A stretch of DNA of 64,000 nt from Pezicula radicicola (Eukaryota; Ascomycota; Leotiomycetes; Helotiales; Dermateaceae), in contig PDUO01000069.1 of assembly GCA_003008705.1 (NCBI GenBank), forward strand, positions 62,001 through 126,000, in the 5' to 3' direction. How positions within the stretch are numbered: the stretch's first letter is position 1; every line of letters begins with the position of its first letter. A program made the translations under genes and the position numbers. The notes under the pieces were generated by a model that made no database searches, was not told the DNA's origin, and saw only the letters and a program-made list of their open reading frames with translations. Positions 46,110-57,267 of this stretch are shown in pieces.

Positions 46110-47166
46110 GGAGTTCTTTACACTAAGTCTAGGGGTTATAGCGCTGTAAATTAGTGTAGCTGTTCACCGCCATCGCCATTGATGGATGCTGACTGCTGAT
46201 CGTAAAACTCTTCAGCTACAGTAGGGCTGTAGAGGCTTTTTTCCCCCCCTAAAAGCAGCGGGCTCTTTTTAGAGGATCAGTTATATATATAGCCGAGAGC
46301 CATTTCCGCGGTCCAGTCGTCACTTTCTCCTGGACGAAAGCCTTAAAACATTAAGTAAAACGTTTGTAAACTAAGTGAATTACTTTGTTGCTTACCCTGC
46401 CAGAGATTCTAGTTATAAGAATATTGTTAAGGCGTTAGAAATTCGTATGTAGTATAGTAAAGTCAAGTTTAAAGACAATCTAAGCATGATTAATAAAGCC
46501 CTACAAAAGCTGTAAGCCATTATGGCCCTTTTTTGTCACGTGTTAGTATATCCTCATTCTGGACATAATTTCTTCTTCTTTTTCGGGCCTTTCGCTTAGG
46601 CCTCTAGCAACCCTATTTTCTATTATAGCGCTCTATGCGCAATGCCGTCGCATCCGTAATGCCTTCTTTTGTATGGAAATCAGGCTCCAATTGATGCTCA
46701 GCTCCTGCATATAAAGGCCTACTGCCTCCCACTCATTCTAAGGAATCAGACAATTCAGACTCTCATTCAATTTCCCACATATTGTGCTCGAGGGTTCATA
46801 AAAGCTCTCCCCTAGAACAACTACTGAAGCCATAAGGCAGCATCCTAGACGCCGCCAACTTAGCGATACAGATCTAGAAGTGGCTAGTGCGCAATTCCGT
46901 TCGTTGGATATGCAAGCCAATCATCAGACACGATTTATTTCGAGAGTTTGCATTCGCTGAGTGCTTAGCGTGTTTATCTAAGCAAGCCTTACAACTGTGC
47001 CTGTGACCATCCCCTCCAAGCACCACCTATACGAATCAACTTGAACTCCGAAGCGTACACTGCCACCTTTCCAACATAAAAAGCAGATACAAAATCAAAC
47101 AGCAAGTTACCCAAGGACCTCAGCCAATCTGGTAGAACTCGTGGAACACGTTACAATTTTATTGAA
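46110..47166. other. Intergenic, no gene recognised
   Basis: This covers the upstream side of both the exonuclease fragment and the TPR gene. The part at 46330-46520 is AT-rich, and the remainder has near-average composition. No P-loop or NB-ARC sequence was found, so the TPR gene appears to lack the ATPase half on this side. Confidence 0.4.
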
Positions 47167-49001
47167 ATGGCGACAGGTCCTGGCACCTTTTGTCGTTCGG
47201 CTTCCCCCTTCGTTGGCGATCGCACCTATAGCCTCTGCGAACGTAGAGAAAGGTTTCAGCTGGTACTGATTGAATTCCCGTTCGCAGCGACATTGTTGAA
47301 AATATCAACCATATGGGGTGGGAAGGCTTTACCCCGCATGATGTATACTCGTGCCACCGCCCCACGAAAACGTTGGAATACTCAAGGCGAAGTTGAGGAA
47401 GTACATTTAGAACCTGAAATGCGATTTCAGGTAGACGAGACCAACGCGGCCATCGAATACCTGTGTTCTTTGAGCCTCCTTACCTTGGATTCGAACGAAG
47501 ATGGGTACGAGAAGCTTTCTGTTGATCCGAGCCTGCAGCAGTACTTAGAGCGAGAAGTTGAGGATTCGGAGCAGGATTCGGAGCAGTTGCAAACTCGAGC
47601 TTTGATGCTTATGTGTCACTTGTTTCCAGGAGACAAAGAGCTAGAACCTTTGTACGTTATACTTGTCAGTCGTTACATATGCAATGCACTAAGATTCCGA
47701 CCAGCCAGCACAAAGACCTGGGTAGATTGCAACTTCGACCCTTTCAGTGTGTAGTAGCATGCATTCCAGAGCTGCTCAGAAAGAAGATGCTTTCTATTTG
47801 GCAGCAACATGAAATTATCGCTACACTTTTAGAGTCGTCTACCTTTTCTGACCCATCCACTGGTTCAACCTGGAAGTTTGAAGCGCTGAGCATTGCCGAC
47901 GGCATGTTAGTCACTACTCCAGATGAATCCCTCGAGACATATGCAGCAATACGGAGAAAGGCTGTGTCTCGCCTGGTGCTTGGAACAATTTATGAAGAAC
48001 CAAGCTCTCTCCTCGAGCGCCACGCTAAAACTCCAAAAACTCCGAAAACCAATTTTCTACATTGGAAACTGCGCTTGTCCAGAGCACAGGATTGTATCCT
48101 CCGCGACGATTTCGTTGGTGCCAGGCGCGAGGTATCTCAGTATGCAGCCGTTAATCCAACCAAACCATCAACTCTCGAAAGGCGTTTTGGCAAGGAAGTG
48201 CGGTTTGAGCACGCAAGATCTATTTACCTCGCAGGCGACTTTCCGGAAGCTAAACGTCTTTTGGAACAAGAATTACAAGCTATCAATTACGATCATGGCG
48301 AAAAATTGAACGACAGTCTAATCAGTTACCTCGCTGGTGTTCACTGTGAACTTGGCAATCCAGCAGAAGCAGTCAGATTGACGCAGTTTGCGCTAACAGG
48401 TGCCCAAGATAGAAAAGGACATAGCCGTCTACATGTTTCGTTGGCGGAGGCACTTCTGCATCTTGGGATGAGCACTTGCACCTTTGATCCTAGTCCATCC
48501 ATGGACGAAAGTGCACGAACGCAATTCTTAGAAGCAAAAGATATCTGTAAGAAGGTTTTACACAGATACCGATCCAGTCCCAACTTTGATATGGTCAGTG
48601 AGCATGACAAGGTTGCGAAAGTGGATAGGATTAATTATCTGCGTGTTTCGACTATTATGGCAAGAATAACACTCTTTGAAGCTATTTTCGGCAATGGGGA
48701 TATCGCTCAGGCCCTTTGCGATTGGGTCGCTGTTTCTGAAGCTATTCAAAAATGTGGATGGGTAAAACCAGGGTTTTTGGCAGCAATCAGCCATCTCACC
48801 ATCGGCGCGATTGAGATCTGTCGCGGGGAGCCTGCAGCGTCAGAACGCGATGTGAAAATCGCCTTTACCTTGCTTAATGAAGTTGGCCGCCGGTACTTGA
48901 TCGTTGGTCTAGGTGTTATATGGCCTGAGTTTATTGAGCATTTGAGAGTCAGGAACGGTGGTCGTCCGGCTGTAGATTTGAATGCAGAACTTGGTATTTA
49001 A
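47167..49001 (+). CDS. TPR-containing C-terminal half of an NLR-type protein
   Basis: The first exon (ATG 47167) has the helical pattern that follows NB-ARC in fungal NLRs (AAIEYLCSLSLLTL, followed by LSVDPSLQQYLER). The frame changes between about 47650 and 47695, where short GT...AG pairs exist, and continues to 49001. The second part is all-helical with TPR-like units such as RFEHARSIYLAGDFPEAKRL (near 48210-48265) and YLAGVHCELGNPAEAVRL (near 48330-48380). No N-terminal effector domain and no P-loop are present upstream, so this looks like a truncated gene or a stand-alone repeat protein. None of the possible introns at the frame change is longer than 45 nt, so a frameshift is equally possible. 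Function is not assignable beyond protein binding. Confidence 0.6.
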
Positions 49002-50071
49002 GTATCTATCTTCAATAAAGTACAATACCAAGTCTGGGAATCGGTTCCTCAGTGCTTTTTAAATGATATTTTAATTATATGGGAATAACAAAAAAGTATA
49101 ATAGCAATAATTTGATCATGGCGAGAATCAAACAGCGCTGTTACATAGAATAGCGTTGCCTTAATGATTTCTAGCTAATTTACGTAATATAACTACAACC
49201 TCTCTCACTCTATATGTCTCGTTAATAGACTCTTACTGACTATTCTTAACGCATTATAAAATAATACTATTAAAACATATCTTATTGTCTAGAACTAGCT
49301 TACGAACAACGAAGGAGAAGGGGAGCTACTGTTGAGAATGAAGAGGGCGTAGTTTACACCTAGGTCGCATAGCTCATAGCCTCGCTATAGGTGGTATAGA
49401 ATAGAAAGTCAGAACTTGCTTGAAAGGGACACTTGCTTAGGCCGACCACAAGCGACAGCGTAGTTGGAAGGTGGGTCCGGCTCTTACCCTTTATAATTTT
49501 AAGATATATAAGATTAAAGGTTTTCTTACTCCCTAATTATAGGCTCCTACTACTCGATTCTAAGTGCTAGGAGACACCTCTCCCAGTAGTAGGCGGGGGG
49601 TATTTGGGGACCTAGGCATAGTGTTATAGTGTGTAGGTTAGGGGAGCATTCGGTAATTCGGGTGCTTCGGGAAAAACGGCACAGATTTATGTCCACCTAC
49701 TGGATGTTAAAGCAACCCGATTGCTTACAATACTAGTTTCATGGATTTATCAGCAAGTCCGTTGCTTTTCAATTCCAATTCAAACATTTACTAAGACTTT
49801 ACTTCTGAAGTACTAAGCCTTTTAAATTCGCAAAATTGTGTTTTCTGTTTTTATTTCGTCTTTTGCATAAGACCAGCCATCTTCTAAATGAATGTTCTTT
49901 TCCTCATTTTCACAATAACAGTTGCGCTTTTGTCTATGATCTATAGCGATATTCTTTACGGATACCTGGGAACACTCAAGCAACTCGTGAGAATTGCTGA
50001 CAGCTCCGCGAAACAAGGGTCTGCCGCATTTTCTTCCCGAAGAAGTTTACGACGCTCCAAAACTAGAGGAC
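49002..50071. other. Intergenic, no gene recognised
   Basis: This is AT-rich 3' flank, then the pirin upstream region. An open frame from 49888 begins with a hydrophobic stretch (MNVLFLIFTITVALLSMIY) and could be a leader exon for the pirin gene, but no splice joins it convincingly. Confidence 0.35.
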
Positions 50072-51311
50072 ATGATGACTCCTCGTGCGATCCGCAAGGT
50101 CTTCATGGCTATTGAACAGTCCGAGGGCATGGGGGCGCGCGTACGGCGTTCAATTGGTGGACCGCAGCTGCGTGAATTGTCACCATTTCTTATGCTTGAC
50201 CACTTCTCTTCGACATCACTCAGTGGATTTCCAGATCATCCACACAGAGAGAGGACAAGGTGAGCAAACCCAAACCTCTCCATTTTACCAAACTCAAGCG
50301 TGGAATCTAGAAACGATCACCTATTTGCTCAGCGGTGAATTTGATCACGAAGATTTTGTCGGTAATAAAGGCACGATTAGGACTGGTGGTCTCCAATTCA
50401 TGACAGCAGGCAAAGGTATTATGCACTCCGAAATTCCTCGACCAAACGCCGACGGCAGCCCAAACATCGGTCTGCAACTCTGGGTTGATCTACCAGCAAA
50501 GCTGAAGAAATGCGAACCACGATACCGTGACTTGCAGGCGTCTGAAATCCCTAATATCGACATCGACAACAACAAAGTACACATCAAAATCATCTCCGGG
50601 AAGTCTCACGGTGTTGATAGTGTTAAAGAACTTGCATACACTCCAGTATGGCTTTTAGACATTGAGATCAAACCAGGTGGAAAGATCACACAGAATTTAC
50701 CAGCTGACTGGAACGCCTTCGCATATACTCTCAGTGGGGCAACAACATTTGGAGTCGGTAAGGATAAGCGCGCAGTTGAACAGTATTACAATGTAGTCTT
50801 CGAGCAAAATGGCGACATTGTTTCGGCTGAGGTCGAAGCTTCAGCCAAGGAAAATGGACATTTTCGTGAGTAAATCTTCAGTCCTAGCTTACAATTCACA
50901 CATGTCGATTCTTGAACTCCTCGGTATTTCTGGGATGGAACGTACGGGTGAAACCTAGTTTGCCCGCAAGCCCACAAGCCCATTTGTTTTCTCACAGTTC
51001 CAGTGATGGTGATAGAGAGCAGCGCTTGACTTCAGATCGAGCTTCCAAGTACTGCTCTCTTTATCAAAATCAAATTCTGTGCCAATTTACTTGTACGAGT
51101 TAAGTACGGACGAAACATGCTCACATTTCCGATTCTCATTATAGTACTCGTTGCTGGCCTACCTTTGGATCAAAAAGTCGTTCGGTATGGACCTTTCGTT
51201 ATGAATACTCAGGCGGAAGTCGAACAGGCGATAATGGATTTCAGGACCTATTCCAACGGGTTTGAGAAGGCAAGGGGATGGGAGAGTGAGATTGGGAAGG
51301 ACTACATGTAG
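50072..51311 (+). pseudogene. Pirin-family cupin protein, frameshifted
   Basis: Conserved pirin N-domain sequence is clear: RAIRKVFMAIEQSEGMGARVRRSIG, LSPFLMLDHF, GFPDHPH. The second part has ETITYLLSGEFDHEDF, GGLQFMTAGKGIMHSE and GLQLWVDLP. The final exon has LVAGLPLDQKVVRYGPFVMN and GFEKARGWESEIG. A long intron (50871-51145, donor GTGAGT, acceptor TATAG) joins the last exon in frame. At the first intron (50260-50310) the frames do not meet. Four extra bases in the GA run at 50246-50253 shift the conserved HPHR join, and removing four would restore agreement with the family. The metal-binding histidines (HPHR, H of IMHSE) are present. Pirins are Fe-binding cupins with quercetinase or regulatory roles. 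Expression of a full protein is doubtful unless this is an assembly error. The true start may be upstream of 50072. Confidence 0.8.
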
Positions 51312-52839
51312 ATTATCAAATATATCCTAACGCGTCTCAGGGTAAGTGAATAAGAGAGTAAGACTTGGAAGGATTCTATGTTTGATCACCAATGACACAT
51401 TGTTTCAGTGGTGTTGCATGTCACGGTTCCTTTGGTTTACAAACTGATATCGCTACATATGAAGCCCATCTCATTAGGGTGACACTTCATACATTCATTG
51501 CACAGTGCAAGGGATGCCACCACCTCCACCAGAATTGAATTAAGCTGTTCTTACTGCTCTACACCTTATCTCAACAGTCATCAGATGTTCTTGTCTGTTA
51601 AGTAGAGCAAAAACATCCTTTAGCTTCGAACGTATTGATTAGAGAGGGAGTATAGCAACCTCATCAAATAACTAAATCCATCAATGGAAACTGTGCCTAA
51701 TCCCAAAACGCAAATGAAAATTTGCTCCAAGAAATCAGCCCCGAAGGTCGAGGTGCCTCGCGTACTACTCTAAAATAGGGGAAAACAGCTTCGAAGATTT
51801 TGCCAAGTTTCACACCTAGGAAGTTGGTTTATTTCCTAGCAATAATACCCCCCGGGAAATAGTCTTCTTTCAGTTGTACCTCCTTCTAAGAAGCAAATGG
51901 AGTTATAGGCCGTAGAGAAATAGGGCAGCGAAATGTAGCTTAGATGTCTAGAGGTTGCGAATCAAATGTAGCCATAGGCAAAAATTATCTCAAATCATGT
52001 TTGCCGAAGGAGTAAGGCAATAAAAAAATGTATCCCCTGCTCCGTCTTTTTGCAGGTGGGTCGTTTCGGCTTCGGGCCCTAGTTAATTTTTGACGACAAG
52101 AAAACAATAATAGCGTGAATTAAATTTTTGAAATATTAATTGCACTACTACCATAAATACAATCATTCTTTGCATATAATTATAGCCCTTATTGATACTT
52201 ACGATTCATTGTCTTTTGACCTTCCGTTAGGATCGCGATAGCTCCTAATTGATCAAAGAGTGGTTCACTACTCTGTACCCTCTAACCTTTGGGATTATAT
52301 ATTTCACCCCAAAATATATATCTTTCAGAAGAGTAGTCGTAGGCGTACTAGCAGGAAATAGAGGGAGTTGTCTAATCCTTTCTTCTAGATTTAAGATAGG
52401 CTTTTATCTAGCCCTATTACTGTTTAAGGATTTCTACTATAGTAATAAGTTCATAGGTAAATTCCCCTTCTTGTAGTAAGGGCCTGTAACTTTTGATATT
52501 ATCTAAATTCACCCTTGCGCGGCTATACTTAGCTACAGAAAGCTAGTTCAAAGACCACCCAACCTAGAAGACACGCTGGCGCATTTCGAGTTGCTCGGAA
52601 GTAAAAGATCTTCGAGCTCCATTAGCAGAGAATTAAATGGTGTCGATTTCTCGATGTAGCCCGATTGCTTCCGCAAGATGTAATATAGTATTGGCCGACT
52701 TGTAAACCGTAGGTAAATGGCCTGGAAGACGTTAACACCGTCCTTACCGGCCTAACATGGTAAGGAAAACCTAAGACATATTTAATCTACGACCGAAGAC
52801 TACAGCTGCGCCAATCTACAAACTGCTAAAAATACAACT
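51312..52839. other. Intergenic, no gene recognised
   Basis: The sequence is of mixed composition with an AT-rich part at 52080-52500. No domain was seen in either strand. Its right part probably belongs to the 5' end of the degraded LINE that follows. Confidence 0.35.
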
Positions 52840-53300
52840 ACAATGGAACTCGCTGCAGGGGAGCAACGAAATGCGGAACTTGTGCTAGAGCGTATAAGAA
52901 ATCTACTTGCCTAGACACAACCAACAAAAAGTGTACCAACTGTTCAGGCAGCCACACTGCTTGGAGTGACACCTGCGAACATAGAAAGTAGGCGCGTCGC
53001 GAGATTTAAGCCCTCCTCCCGATCTACAGGTATCCAGTCCATTCTCCCCGTGGCTAGTTAATAGAAGCAGGGCAATCAGCAAACAGAATGTGGAAATTTC
53101 CTAGACCCTGACAACTCGAGAAGAAACCCTTATGGCGGTTGACAAATAACAACAACAGGACCTAATTTCGGCGGTCACAGACACAGAATCACCCGTGCTA
53201 GGCCACAATATCCAAGCCGCAATACTGGACCTCCAGACCCAATCAGCAAGCCAGGACCAAACCATGATACAGGAACGAGCTATTCTGGGAAATTAACGTA
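52840..53300 (+). pseudogene. Non-LTR retrotransposon ORF1 relic (zinc knuckles)
   Basis: One frame reads TKCGTCARAYKKSTC and then KCTNCSGSHTAWSDTCEHR (52865-52990), a C-x2-C-x3-H-x6-C knuckle in the xCxNCxGxHxAWxxxC context of ORF1 proteins of fungal Tad1-like LINEs. A TAG follows directly, then further stops. Beyond this, glutamine-rich sequence with stops continues to about 53300. No reverse transcriptase domain was recognised downstream. The element is a short, inactive fragment. Confidence 0.6.
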
Positions 53301-55411
53301 GAACTGTTTACTATTCTTTAAAAGCAATTCTAGATCTATAATGACGCAGGCACATTTAAAGGACCTAGTTGTATTTAGTCTACTCTATATACCCTTATAT
53401 AACCGTTTGTTATTAGATGCTATGCGACTTGATTTGCGTAGAACGGTAGAGGCATCTACTAAAGGAGGAGTATACAGAGGTATAATTTAGGGTAAGGTGT
53501 TATGCTTATCTCTTTGAAAAATAATATGGCAGGACTTAAGGCACGCCTCTTATTTGACCTCTACCTAATGCGTTTGCACTATAGAACCTTCAGTCTAATA
53601 ATCGAAGTGAAAAAGGGTCTTACAACCTACCTGTGCGGCCGATGTAGAGGGTCAAGTAGTAAAGCTCGGTATCATCAACATCAGGAATCTGCAAAGCAGC
53701 CAGCATGTTGCGGATGGCTTGCCGAAGCAGACCTAGTCTCTCTGCGGACATTATTGCTAGGAGGACCCCTAGGTTTGGAACAGTGTGCGGGAAAGGCATA
53801 GGGGAAGCTTTTGCATAGGAGCCGTAAGGATCGATAGAGAAGGCCTGCTGTGCTGGCCTCATCTCCACATCGGCTCTCTAATATCCAAAGTTCCCAGCAA
53901 TTCTAACTCTAAACCTAGAGATACCGAGGAAAGTGCATTTTACGTCGACGATGAGCAATATCCCACCTGCGTTTATTTTTATTGGACTCTACAGGTGTTG
54001 CTGTTCTCTGCCCCTTCCTATCATGTGAAAAGGAAGTTAATCACCATGTATTCTCATAATATACCCGGAGACTAATTCTATCTTTATGCATAGTCGCAAG
54101 GCATGTATTCCAAGTGTGCTCTAATACCGTCACAGACACAATGGTCTGACAAATACACGGCCCTTGAAACTATTGGAGGCATATGTACGCATCTAGTTTG
54201 ACTAAGCTATAATAGAGAAACATTTGGGTTAATCTTACAGATTATCTCTATGATTTGTAGTTACGTAACTAATTGGTACTCGCATAGGGCTTGCCGTTTA
54301 GAATGAATTTAGCATTTGTAAGTTGTGCTGTGATTAAAAACACATACTGTGTGGTTAATTAATCAGGTGGTAAGAATAGGAAGCTTTGTGTACACATACA
54401 AAATGAGGGTGGATCCTTGAAAGAGGACGATAAAAGAGTATAAATATGGATCTCTGTCTCATGTACTCCGTATATAATTCCATTTCAAATAGTCCAAATT
54501 GTATGTCCACGATTTGTTACTGTGTTGATAAACGGCCCTGTCGAGATTCGACTTGGCGCACGGCTTGAACCCTCCGTCAATATATATTGACCTCTCAGGT
54601 ATGCACCGCTATGTTCAGAACTTAGAAGAAATTCTAGAATGTCTAGGTTAAGTCCGCCACATATTCTCATGTACATCTCCTTGATAAAAGCGGCTCCGGC
54701 TCCATTGATATTACTATCTGGCCCTCAACAACTAGGGATAATCTTTTTGTGTGTTGCTGGCAGAGTGTACCTGTGCTTATGATTACCTAACCACCTATAA
54801 CAGCCCGTCTTGGCTCCCTTAAGCCCTGGTTACACTTTCCTTATCTCTAGGCGCAGATCCCATCTTGGCTCCCTTAAGACCAAGAATTCCTCCGGAACCA
54901 ATTTTGGATCCACATTTGCTTATGTACACGTGATAAAGGCTTAGCCTTATCATTCTCACAATGTCTCCTTGGTGTCCACGAGTGTGATCTTAAGATATGA
55001 ATTTCGGTGGTCCTTAGTTTACTCTTTCTGCTTTGGAACTTTTGTACTTGTGTGTTTCTTTTCTCTTTCTCCTGATTTTTGCTCTCCTAGAAAGGGTAAA
55101 GGTACTCCATCAGCGAGTTAAGTTCCTGTGTATGGCGATATGGTCACCAAATTATTTGGTCTCCACTCTGTCTTCTAGACAGCGCATGAAGTTCAAGTTT
55201 AATACGAGTGCAAGACTCTTTCTCGCTGTAATAGAGCTCCTCTAGCTGATTATTTGCCCTTGCCCTTACTTTTGCGGCCTCTTTCGTGTCTCTTGCTCTC
55301 GTCCTTCTGCGTATATTCATAGTCCTAGATCTATCTTTCACTGTTCCAAAATCTGTTACTTCTATTCTCGTCTTTTACCCAACCTGATGTATATGTCATT
55401 GATGAAGGGAT
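53301..55411. other. Intergenic, degraded DNA, no gene recognised
   Basis: Open frames exist (for example minus 53868-53620, with AERLGLLRQAIRNMLAALQIPDVDD) but none has an identifiable domain, and none extends into neighbouring segments. A 16-bp direct repeat TCTTGGCTCCCTTAAG occurs at 54808-54823 and 54863-54878. Confidence 0.35.
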
Positions 55412-55530
55412 TAATGGCTAATAGGTTGTCGTAGATGAATATGTTGTCTCCGTTGTGGGGTACGCATATGAAGAGACTAATGGCTGATAAGTCGTCGCAG
55501 AATACGTTATCTCCGTTGTCAAGTTCTCCA
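55412..55530 (-). repeat. Imperfect tandem repeat, period 66 bp, within a minus-strand open frame
   Basis: Two copies start TAATGGCTAATAGGTTGTCG (55412) and TAATGGCTGATAAGTCGTCG (55478). They encode, on the minus strand, a Thr/Tyr-rich unit seen as TTEITYSATTYQPL and TTETTYSSTTTYQPL. The surrounding minus frame runs 55645-55418. Such Thr-rich repeats occur in fungal wall or secreted proteins, but no signal peptide or complete gene could be built. Confidence 0.5.
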
Positions 55531-57267
55531 ACCCGGTTGAAGCTGCAGGACCGCCTCTTGTAGGCGAGGTGTTTGTAGTAGTTTTGTGAACGACAAAAAA
55601 CTTAGGTATGTCTCCATAGGATTGCCCCCCTAGTAGAGAACTCAACCTGACAAAAGCAGATTGGAATACGATCCTCTAGTGAAGGTTTAATACGTACCAC
55701 AAATGCCGACAACAATCCACGAAAGTTTCTTAGAACAGGTGTCAAATGAAACCAAAGCTCAATTGGAGCGCATCGCAAGCGGCAATGACGAAGCTGCCAG
55801 ATTTGCAGCACGAATATCCAGCGGGCCTTAAAAATGTCTCTATATAGTAAGCCCTTTGAGGATACGACACTTTTTAAGTCCCCTTGCATAGATAAGGGGG
55901 CAATATCGTATTTCTCTTTTTAAAAGATACATTATCAGGTTAGTTGTGCAGTACCAGCCTCAAATAAATGCTTAGCGTAGACGGATCTGCGGAGGTTTAG
56001 CGAGAAGAGGAATGGATCTCCGGCGGATTAATCCACGTATCACACGCACACCCTTGGAAACTGAACCCGGTCTGCACTTCGGAGTTTCAAGAAGCCCTAT
56101 CGCCCGAAAGAAATTACCAATCAAGCCGGTCAAACTCGAGAGTAAATATCGAATTGACCGATGATGGTCGACTGGGTAGTCCATTATCGCGAGCTATGTA
56201 CCTGAGTATCTTGCTATACCGCAATGTCCGCGGACCGTACAGGGCGGGTATGTTTCCCTCTTTGCCTGCAATGCGTACATCGCGGGAATACTTCTTTCTG
56301 TGATTTTACTGCCTGATAATACAGTGCAAACACATAGCCTGGCAAAAGGTCGCATAATCCAGAACTGGTTCTGGATTCTATTATCAGCACTGATATAGCT
56401 AAACAGCGGTCAGACACGTGATTCCATCACGTGTACTCGCCAAGCTTCAGACACTTTCGCAGTAAAAATTATTACCCGAATTATACTTACGAAGTACAAA
56501 GAGTCACGTGTGGAGCAATTATCTACGAAGCGTCTTAACCATTCTCTTAGTGTTGGTAAGCCCGCCCTTGCCGCTGGAATGATTCCTATTTGCGACACCG
56601 GAAACGCTGAAAAAAGGCGCGGATGCTCCCGTCACACTACCCTTAGTAACCATACAGCTCATTTTGCGAAAGCCACATTTATTGACAAGCTCCCGTGCCA
56701 CCGGATATTTTTTGTGTCTTATCTCCTAAGCTGCGGCTCAGCACACGTCTGCGTATACGAAAGCTTCAATTTATCCGGCCACAACAGACGTGCGTTCCAA
56801 AGCTTAAGGGATAACTGGAGCGCTTGTACTTTATTTAATTTAATCCCAGTAAGAGACGCCGCAGCAACACGAACAGGTACGGCGCAAGATCTACGAGAAG
56901 CTTTTTAGTAGCGGTAAAGGAAGGCGGTGACGCTCTACTATTCGTTCTGTTCACTTTATGGAGAGGAGTTCAGGCGAGTCGCTGAAGCCCTCGGACTTCA
57001 TCAATACGCGTATCTGTCTCGCTTGCGGCTAAACACCTCGACCAGGGCTGGAAGATTGTGTTTTCCTCGGTGTCTTCTAACCCGCTGGGTACCTATGCGC
57101 TCGGCCAGTTCTACCCCGCAAGTTTTGTACCCCATGCCAAGCTTGACCCCAGGCGGATCTCCTCCACAATTGGTAAGTGGGACAGTACGAAAAACACAAA
57201 AGGTAGCAACCTTCCCCGTCACTGTCCTTTCTGTTTCCCTCTCCTTTCCAGGTAAATTCCAGCCAAC
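55531..57267. other. Mostly non-coding; promoter of the second MFS gene at right
   Basis: No domain was seen. Three CACGTG E-box sequences lie at 56415-56420, 56429-56434 and 56505-56510. The last 200 bp (57070-57267) are pyrimidine-rich and lead to the MFS ATG, as in many fungal promoters. Confidence 0.4.

Noticed and set aside
52249..52476. 75-codon frame and possible transposase relic
   Set aside because: AT-rich sequence with no DDE motif and no terminal repeats. It does not match the Tc1 element at 41-42.7 kb.
53620..53868. Minus frame with AERLGLLRQAIRNMLAAL
   Set aside because: No domain recognised and no continuation with splice sites on either side.
54808..54878. 16-bp direct repeat, first taken for part of a tRNA pair
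   Set aside because: The flanking sequence does not fold into a cloverleaf and lacks A and B boxes. It is only a short repeat.
55703..55831. 42-codon plus-strand ORF starting MPTTIHESFLEQV
   Set aside because: It has protein-like composition but no homology, no context and a length compatible with chance.
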